Below, piece by piece: positions 7,547 through 11,618 of a DNA stretch of 11,618 nucleotides. The stretch's first letter is position 1. The number at the start of each line of letters is the position of its first letter. The notes beneath the pieces were generated by a model. That model ran no database searches. It saw only the letters and a list, made by a program, of their open reading frames with translations, and was not told the DNA's origin. The DNA comes from CAZAYP01 sp964489425 [NCBI: uncultured Verrucomicrobiota bacterium] (GTDB taxonomy: Bacteria; Verrucomicrobiota; Kiritimatiellia; RZYC01), in the NCBI GenBank assembly GCA_964489425.1, contig CAZAYP010000120.1, positions 1 to 11,618 on the forward strand, read 5' to 3'. The position numbers were made by a program, and so were the translations under genes.

Positions 7547-8624
7547 CGCCTATGTAACCATTCTCGCCGGCGGCAAAGGGGAACGGTTCTGGCCCCTGAG
7601 CACCGCCGCCCGGCCCAAGCAGTTCCTCTCGCTCGTGGGCGACCAGCCGCTGCTGGCCCAGGCGGTCGCGCGCGCCCGCGGGCTGGTCCCGCCCGACCAC
7701 ATCTACATCCTAACCAACGCCGAGTACCTGGACCTGGCGCGCCAGAGCGCCGCCGGCATCCCGGCCGAGAACATCATCGGCGAGCCGGTGGGCCGCGACA
7801 CGGCGGCAGCCATTGCCCTGGCCGCGGCGCTCGTGGGCCGGCGCAACCCGCGCGCTGTATTCACCGTGCTGACGGCGGACCACGTGATCGGCGACCTCGC
7901 CGTGTTTCACCAGGCCTTGCGCGATGCGATCGATCTGGTTGCGGAGCAGGACGTCCTGTGCACCATGGGCATCCAGCCGCAGTGGCCCAGCCCGGCCTAC
8001 GGCTACATCGAGGCCGGCGCCCTCGAGCGCGAGACGGCCGCGGGCACCAGCTTTTTCAAGGCACAGCGCTTTGTTGAAAAACCCAGCGCCGACAAGGCGC
8101 GCGAGTACCTGGCCACCGGCCGCTACTACTGGAACTCGGGCATGTTCGCCTGGTCCGTGCCGGCCATCCGCGCGGCCTTTGCCCGCCACGCCCCGCACCT
8201 GGAACAGTTGGTGCGTACGCTGGAGCCCGTCGCCGGCACGGCCGGTTTTGACGCGGTGTTGCGCGCCGCGTTCGCGGACCTGCCCAAGATCTCGATCGAT
8301 TACGCGGTCATGGAAAAAGCCGCCAACGTGCTCGTGATCCGCGGCCGGTTCGCGTGGGATGATGTCGGGTCCTGGACCGCGCTCGAAAACCATTTTGCCC
8401 CGGACGCGGCGCGCAACGTGGCCGTGGGCGACGTGCAGGCCGTGGATTCGGGCCACAACATTGTGGTCTCCCAGGATCGCCTCACCGCCCTGGTCGGGGT
8501 GGACAACCTGGTGGTGGTGCAGGCCGATGGCGTCACCCTGGTCTGCGCCCGGGACCGCGCCCAGGACATCAAGAAGCTGCTGGCCGCGCTGCGCGCCGAT
8601 GGCCGCCACGGCGGGCTTTTGTAA
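7536..8624 (+). CDS. manC: Mannose-1-phosphate guanylyltransferase
   Basis: This enzyme makes GDP-mannose from mannose 1-phosphate and GTP, the donor for mannose, fucose or rhamnose units in surface polysaccharide. The 362-residue protein opens with the nucleotidyltransferase signature LAGGKGERFWPLS (10-22) and ARPKQFL (25-31). It continues with EPVGRDTAAA (83-92), ADH (114-116), YGYIEAG (155-161), the sugar-binding FVEKP (179-183), YYWNSGMF (197-204), SIDYAVMEK (253-261) and WDDVGSW (274-280). It has no fused phosphomannose-isomerase cupin domain, so it is the short, single-function type. Related GDP-heptose and GDP-glucose pyrophosphorylases share these motifs, so the sugar is inferred. The gene overlaps trpA by 11 bases and is followed 2 bases later by yqgF. 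Confidence 0.92.
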   Translation: MAVDAYVTILAGGKGERFWPLSTAARPKQFLSLVGDQPLLAQAVARARGLVPPDHIYILTNAEYLDLARQSAAGIPAENIIGEPVGRDTAAAIALAAALVGRRNPRAVFTVLTADHVIGDLAVFHQALRDAIDLVAEQDVLCTMGIQPQWPSPAYGYIEAGALERETAAGTSFFKAQRFVEKPSADKAREYLATGRYYWNSGMFAWSVPAIRAAFARHAPHLEQLVRTLEPVAGTAGFDAVLRAAFADLPKISIDYAVMEKAANVLVIRGRFAWDDVGSWTALENHFAPDAARNVAVGDVQAVDSGHNIVVSQDRLTALVGVDNLVVVQADGVTLVCARDRAQDIKKLLAALRADGRHGGLL

Positions 8625-8626
8625 CC

Positions 8627-9058
8627 ATGGGCCGCGTGCTGGGGATCGATTATGGGACCGTGCGCGTGGGCCTGGCGCTCAGCGATCCGGAAGGTACCAT
8701 TGCCTTTCCGCACGCGGTGATTACTCCGGACTCGCCCGCGGCGGCCGTGCGCACGATCACGGACCTGTGCCGCGCCCGGCAGGTGGACCGGATTGTGCTG
8801 GGCCTGCCCCTGCACCTGGATGGCCGGGAAGGCACGGCGGTCAAGGCCGTTCATGAGTTTGCCCGCGAACTGGAGGCAGGCGTTGGCTTGCCGGTGATTT
8901 TATGGGACGAGCGCTTGAGCAGCCACGCCGCGGAGCGCCATCTCATCGCCGGCGGCGTCAGCCGCCGCAAACGCCGCCAGTTGGTGGACAAGATGGCCGC
9001 GCAACTGGTCCTGCAAAGCTACCTCGACAGCCTGGCCTGGAAGACGTCCGACGAGTAG
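8627..9058 (+). CDS. yqgF: YqgF/RuvX-family nuclease (pre-16S rRNA processing)
   Basis: This is an RNase H-fold nuclease, first described as a putative Holliday junction resolvase and later linked to 5' processing of 16S rRNA. The 143-residue protein has the usual length. It shows GIDYGTVRVG (6-15) with D8, VLGLPLHLDG (57-66), DERLSS (94-99) with E95, and a C-terminal VDKMAAQLVLQSYLD (120-134) with D121, the expected metal-binding set. The ATG is 2 bases after the manC stop; only a weak GGCGGG precedes it, so it is probably coupled. It closes the array. The enzyme's true substrate in this organism cannot be told from sequence. Confidence 0.94.
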   Translation: MGRVLGIDYGTVRVGLALSDPEGTIAFPHAVITPDSPAAAVRTITDLCRARQVDRIVLGLPLHLDGREGTAVKAVHEFARELEAGVGLPVILWDERLSSHAAERHLIAGGVSRRKRRQLVDKMAAQLVLQSYLDSLAWKTSDE

Positions 9059-9061
9059 CTC

Positions 9062-9089
9062 CACGGTTGCGGCGCAGTGCAAGACCGTG
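9062..9089 (+). other. Small hairpin after yqgF, possible operon end
   Basis: CACGGT (9062-9067) pairs with ACCGTG (9084-9089), and TGC/GCA inside the loop can pair further. It starts 4 bases after the yqgF stop. No T run follows, so it does not qualify as an intrinsic terminator; at most it may stabilise the 3' end or sit near a Rho-dependent stop. Confidence 0.25.
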
Positions 9090-9109
9090 CTCAATCCGGT
9101 TCCTTGCCC

Positions 9110-9139
9110 TTGTCAAGGTCGGCCTGAGTGGGCTATAAC
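9110..9139 (+). promoter_or_regulatory. Sigma-70-like promoter pointing into the convergent gap
   Basis: TTGTCA (9110-9115) and TATAAC (9134-9139) are 18 bases apart, each matching five of six consensus bases. This is the best promoter match noticed in the window. A start near 9146 would run rightwards with no recognisable gene ahead, antisense to the 3' end of the phosphoesterase gene. Frames of only 16 codons (ATG at 9147) and about 19 codons (ATG at 9179) follow, and neither has convincing coding evidence. Confidence 0.4.
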
Positions 9140-9158
9140 TACGCTGATGGCTGGTCAA

Positions 9159-9235
9159 ATTTGTCTCGCAGTTCGCCATGCAGACTATCACGGATGAACC
9201 TTCCCCGATGTCGAAAGAAACTGCGAAATCCAAAT
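9159..9235. repeat. Imperfect inverted repeat in the convergent gap
   Basis: ATTTG (9159-9163) and TCGCAGTT (9166-9173) pair with AACTGCGA (9219-9226) and CAAAT (9231-9235), leaving a small internal loop and a 45-base apical loop. It lies a few bases beyond the phosphoesterase stop codon on the minus strand, and just downstream of the rightward promoter candidate. It could be a 3' UTR structure, the core of a small RNA, or the relic ends of a small element. The rest of this 180-base gap shows nothing else I recognise. Confidence 0.35.
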
Positions 9236-9240
9236 AATGG

Positions 9241-11618
9241 TCAATGTTCCAGCCGGATCCGGTAGTAGTTCGCGCCCGCGGAATCGAGCGTATTGGTATA
9301 GAAGTTCATGGCAGGAGTGGCCGCCAAGTTAGTTGCCACGACCGCGTCAAATGCGCTTAACAGATTGGTGCCCTTGAGGATGGAATAGAACTTGCCGCTG
9401 ACGCTGGGCCAGCACAGGACCGCCGCAGTGGAAGTCGCCATCCCGGGCACGCTTTCGATTTGAAGCAGTGAGAGCCGGTTGGTCGGATCGGTGCCGGCCA
9501 GGTATTCGTGGCGGTCGGATTGCCCGTCCTGGTCCTGGTCGCTGCCCAAGGCCCCGCTGGCATTCGTCAGGCTGCTGAAATGCAGCAACTCCCAGTCGTC
9601 CGGCAAAGCGTCATCATCGAGGTCGTCGGCGACGACTACGGTTAGCGTGTCCGTTGCCGAGTTCCCGTAGATATCGAACGCGACGACCGCAACAAGGCTG
9701 GTGCCGCCTTGCAGGACCAGGTCCGGAATCAGCCAGCCTTCACCGATAGGGGCGCACAGGGCGAGGTCAAAGCTGGTATCCGAGCTGGTGGCCGAAGACT
9801 GGTGGATTTCCGCGGCCACCATGTTCCAGCCCTGGGTCAGGAGGGCGCTGCCGATGGTGGCCGGCAGCCAGGTCTCGCCGTCATCGGAACAGGCGTTGCT
9901 GGCGTAAGCCAGGTAGCCGCAGTCCGCGGCAAGATTGTTGCGGTAAACTTCGTGGTCGTTCAAGTAGACGGCCACGCCATCGTCGCGCCGCACCTGGAGG
10001 TCGAGGAGATTGGTGTAGTTCATCAGGTCGGCGATGAAAAAGCTGTGCCGGTAATACGTGGTGGGATACTTGTTGTTGGGGTCCGGACCGTAGGAATGGA
10101 TGGTGGACTCGTCGCCGTCGCCGTAGCCCAGCTCGGCCGGGCCGTTGGACCAGGAACTGTCGTCGAAGGCCGGGGCGCGCCAGGCCGTGCCCTGGTTGGA
10201 ACCGTCGTCCCGGTATTTCCAGGATGACCCGGCGGCGATCAAGGTAACGGCGCCGGTGCAGGCCTGGCCGGCGCCGGTCGTGGCCCCGGACAGGTGGTAG
10301 ACCACGGACGTGATGCCGGCATTGTCGGCGGCGGTTCCGGCCAGGACGAGGTTGGAAACGTAGCTGCCCCAGGCCGGCCCGTTGGTGGGCAGGATGATGA
10401 GCACCACCGGGGGCGCTTCGTCCCGGGTGGTGAACGTGGCGCTGGCCGGCGCCCAGCCATCGCCGGCGGCGTTGGTGGCATAGGCGCGGTAGTAATAGCG
10501 GGTATATGACACGAGGCCGGAGATGCTGGCCGCGACGGCCCCGCATGGCACGGCGGCGCCGACAAGGACATTGCTGGACCAGGCTGCCGCGGTGGTGCCG
10601 CCATCCCCGGGGCCCCAGAACAGACGCACTTCCGTGGGGCTGGCACCGGTGGACAGCAGGCTGCCGTTCAGTTGCGCGGACGAGGCCGTGACGTCCGTTG
10701 CGCCCTCGTCGTTGGCCAGCTCGGGCAGGTTGGTCGAGAGCTGGACGACCCGCACGGTCGTGGTGGCGCTGGCCGCGATGTCAACTTGCACCACCACGGC
10801 CATGCGGGTGCCGTTGAGGTAGGCATATTCGGCCAGTTTCCGGCCGCCGGTCACCCGGTAGCCGACCGCGGCATGGCGCATCAGAAAGCGCACGCGGCCG
10901 TCGGCGAAGTTCCTGGAGATGCCGTTGGCGATGGTGGCGGTGTTGGACCCGGTCGTGCCGTCGTTGGCTAGCGTCCAGGTATTGGTCAGCAGCGCCCGGC
11001 CCCAGTCGCCCACGGTTTGGAACGAGGTTCCCGCGGGATGATTGGTGGCACCCGGGCACAGCCAGTTCGTGCCGTTTTTCTGGAACTCGAACATGGCCAC
11101 AGTACCGTAGTTGCAACCGTGTTCCGTTTTCAGCACCGGGTACGGCGTGGTTTGCAGCGTGCCGCCGTCGTGGGCATGGCCCACCAGCATCAGGCCGGGG
11201 TTGTGGCCGGCGCCTGGCCAGTAGCTGTAGCCGCCGGAGGGATAATGCTGCCCGAATAGGCGGAAGGTGAAGTTCGTGTTGGCGCAGGCCGCGGCATAGT
11301 CGTTCGTGAACCAGCCGTAATCGTCGTTGGCATTATAATCCTTCATGCAGACGTAGAAGGAACCCATGGCCAGGGAAAAGGTGGGCACGCCGATCTGCGC
11401 CTTCCAGTCGGAGCCCCCGCTGGTCACATCATTGTTGCCACGGGTGATGAGCATTGGCGCGGTCAACCTGCTCATGGCGTCGATGTATTCCTGGTAGTGA
11501 GCCCACGAAACGTAGTTGTTGTCCAACTCGTCGCCCGTGTTGAACAGGAAGCGGGGATGAATGAGGCTGAACACCGGCACATGCCAGGACAGTTCCTCGA
11601 TACAGCCGTGCGAGCCGT
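9241..11618 (-). CDS. Secreted-type calcineurin-like phosphoesterase with FN3, Ig-like and lectin-like modules (5' end outside window)
   Basis: The frame is open to the window edge; a GTG at 11580 is only an internal candidate, and homology to a phosphoesterase continues before it. Numbering is from that GTG. The metallophosphoesterase part (1 to about 285) shows GDELD (16-20), GNND (48-51, usually GNHD), QHY (111-113) and GHAH (134-137), which are metal-site motifs. The first motif, DxH, should lie upstream. An FN3-like domain covers about 291-386 and an Ig-like domain about 390-650. Inside the latter lies a galactose-binding-like module (about 446-608) with WKYRDDG, GYGDGD and RRDDGVAVYLN. 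DxDxDG-type calcium repeats follow at 653-700, and the protein ends in YYRIRLEH. Paired cysteines and this architecture suggest export, but the signal peptide is not visible and no sorting anchor is seen at the C-terminus. The substrate is unknown; phosphomonoesters or phosphodiesters outside the cytoplasm are plausible. Confidence 0.8.
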   Translation of the reverse strand, partial: GSHGCIEELSWHVPVFSLIHPRFLFNTGDELDNNYVSWAHYQEYIDAMSRLTAPMLITRGNNDVTSGGSDWKAQIGVPTFSLAMGSFYVCMKDYNANDDYGWFTNDYAAACANTNFTFRLFGQHYPSGGYSYWPGAGHNPGLMLVGHAHDGGTLQTTPYPVLKTEHGCNYGTVAMFEFQKNGTNWLCPGATNHPAGTSFQTVGDWGRALLTNTWTLANDGTTGSNTATIANGISRNFADGRVRFLMRHAAVGYRVTGGRKLAEYAYLNGTRMAVVVQVDIAASATTTVRVVQLSTNLPELANDEGATDVTASSAQLNGSLLSTGASPTEVRLFWGPGDGGTTAAAWSSNVLVGAAVPCGAVAASISGLVSYTRYYYRAYATNAAGDGWAPASATFTTRDEAPPVVLIILPTNGPAWGSYVSNLVLAGTAADNAGITSVVYHLSGATTGAGQACTGAVTLIAAGSSWKYRDDGSNQGTAWRAPAFDDSSWSNGPAELGYGDGDESTIHSYGPDPNNKYPTTYYRHSFFIADLMNYTNLLDLQVRRDDGVAVYLNDHEVYRNNLAADCGYLAYASNACSDDGETWLPATIGSALLTQGWNMVAAEIHQSSATSSDTSFDLALCAPIGEGWLIPDLVLQGGTSLVAVVAFDIYGNSATDTLTVVVADDLDDDALPDDWELLHFSSLTNASGALGSDQDQDGQSDRHEYLAGTDPTNRLSLLQIESVPGMATSTAAVLCWPSVSGKFYSILKGTNLLSAFDAVVATNLAATPAMNFYTNTLDSAGANYYRIRLEH

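Noticed and set aside
9147-9238. Tiny frames of 16 and about 19 codons after the orphan promoter
   Set aside because: They are too short, lack a clear ribosome site and show no recognisable peptide; recorded only as part of the possible small-RNA locus.
1-11618. CRISPR array, toxin-antitoxin pair, retron or other defence locus
   Set aside because: No spaced direct repeats, reverse transcriptase, Cas-like or toxin-like genes were seen; apart from the recombinase the genes are housekeeping or secreted-type.

Overview
The window looks like a high-GC bacterial chromosome segment, most likely from the PVC group (Kiritimatiellota or Verrucomicrobiota). The best clue is the large gene on the right. 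It combines a calcineurin-like phosphoesterase with an FN3-like domain, an Ig-like domain, a galactose-binding-like 'WKYRDDG...' module and DxDxDG calcium-type repeats, and it ends in YYRI. I associate that mix with secreted proteins of these phyla. The phylum call is inference from protein style, not from a marker gene.

Left (1-1647): the C-terminal bulk of a large serine recombinase, visibly less GC-rich than its neighbours. Its catalytic N-terminus is damaged: there is no in-frame start and no RVS catalytic-serine motif. Its last codons run antisense through an intact tRNA-Arg(ACG) gene on the minus strand. This looks like the edge of an integrated element next to a tRNA.

Middle (1694-9058): eight plus-strand genes, packed with overlaps or gaps of at most 29 bp: orn, uvrB, nadC, birA, coaX, trpA, manC and yqgF. 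They cover RNA and DNA housekeeping (oligoribonuclease, excision repair, YqgF nuclease), the cofactors NAD, protein biotinylation and CoA, one tryptophan-synthase subunit, and GDP-mannose supply. Nearly every start is set by an ATGA overlap or a Shine-Dalgarno sequence, so the array reads as one operon. A candidate promoter lies in the short gap between the tRNA and orn. BirA is unusually minimal, and a perfect 14-bp palindrome abuts the coaX start codon.

Right (9059-11618): a convergent intergenic gap of about 180 bp holds a good sigma-70-like promoter that points at no recognisable gene, plus an imperfect inverted repeat. The minus strand then carries the 3' part of the large secreted-type phosphoesterase, whose N-terminus lies outside the window. 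Two things stand out in it: the GNHD motif reads GNND, and one domain appears nested inside another.

No CRISPR array, rRNA, transposase or recognisable defence system is present. Nothing here amounts to a clearly new system. The best leads are the recombinase/tRNA junction, the nested-domain phosphoesterase and the orphan promoter.
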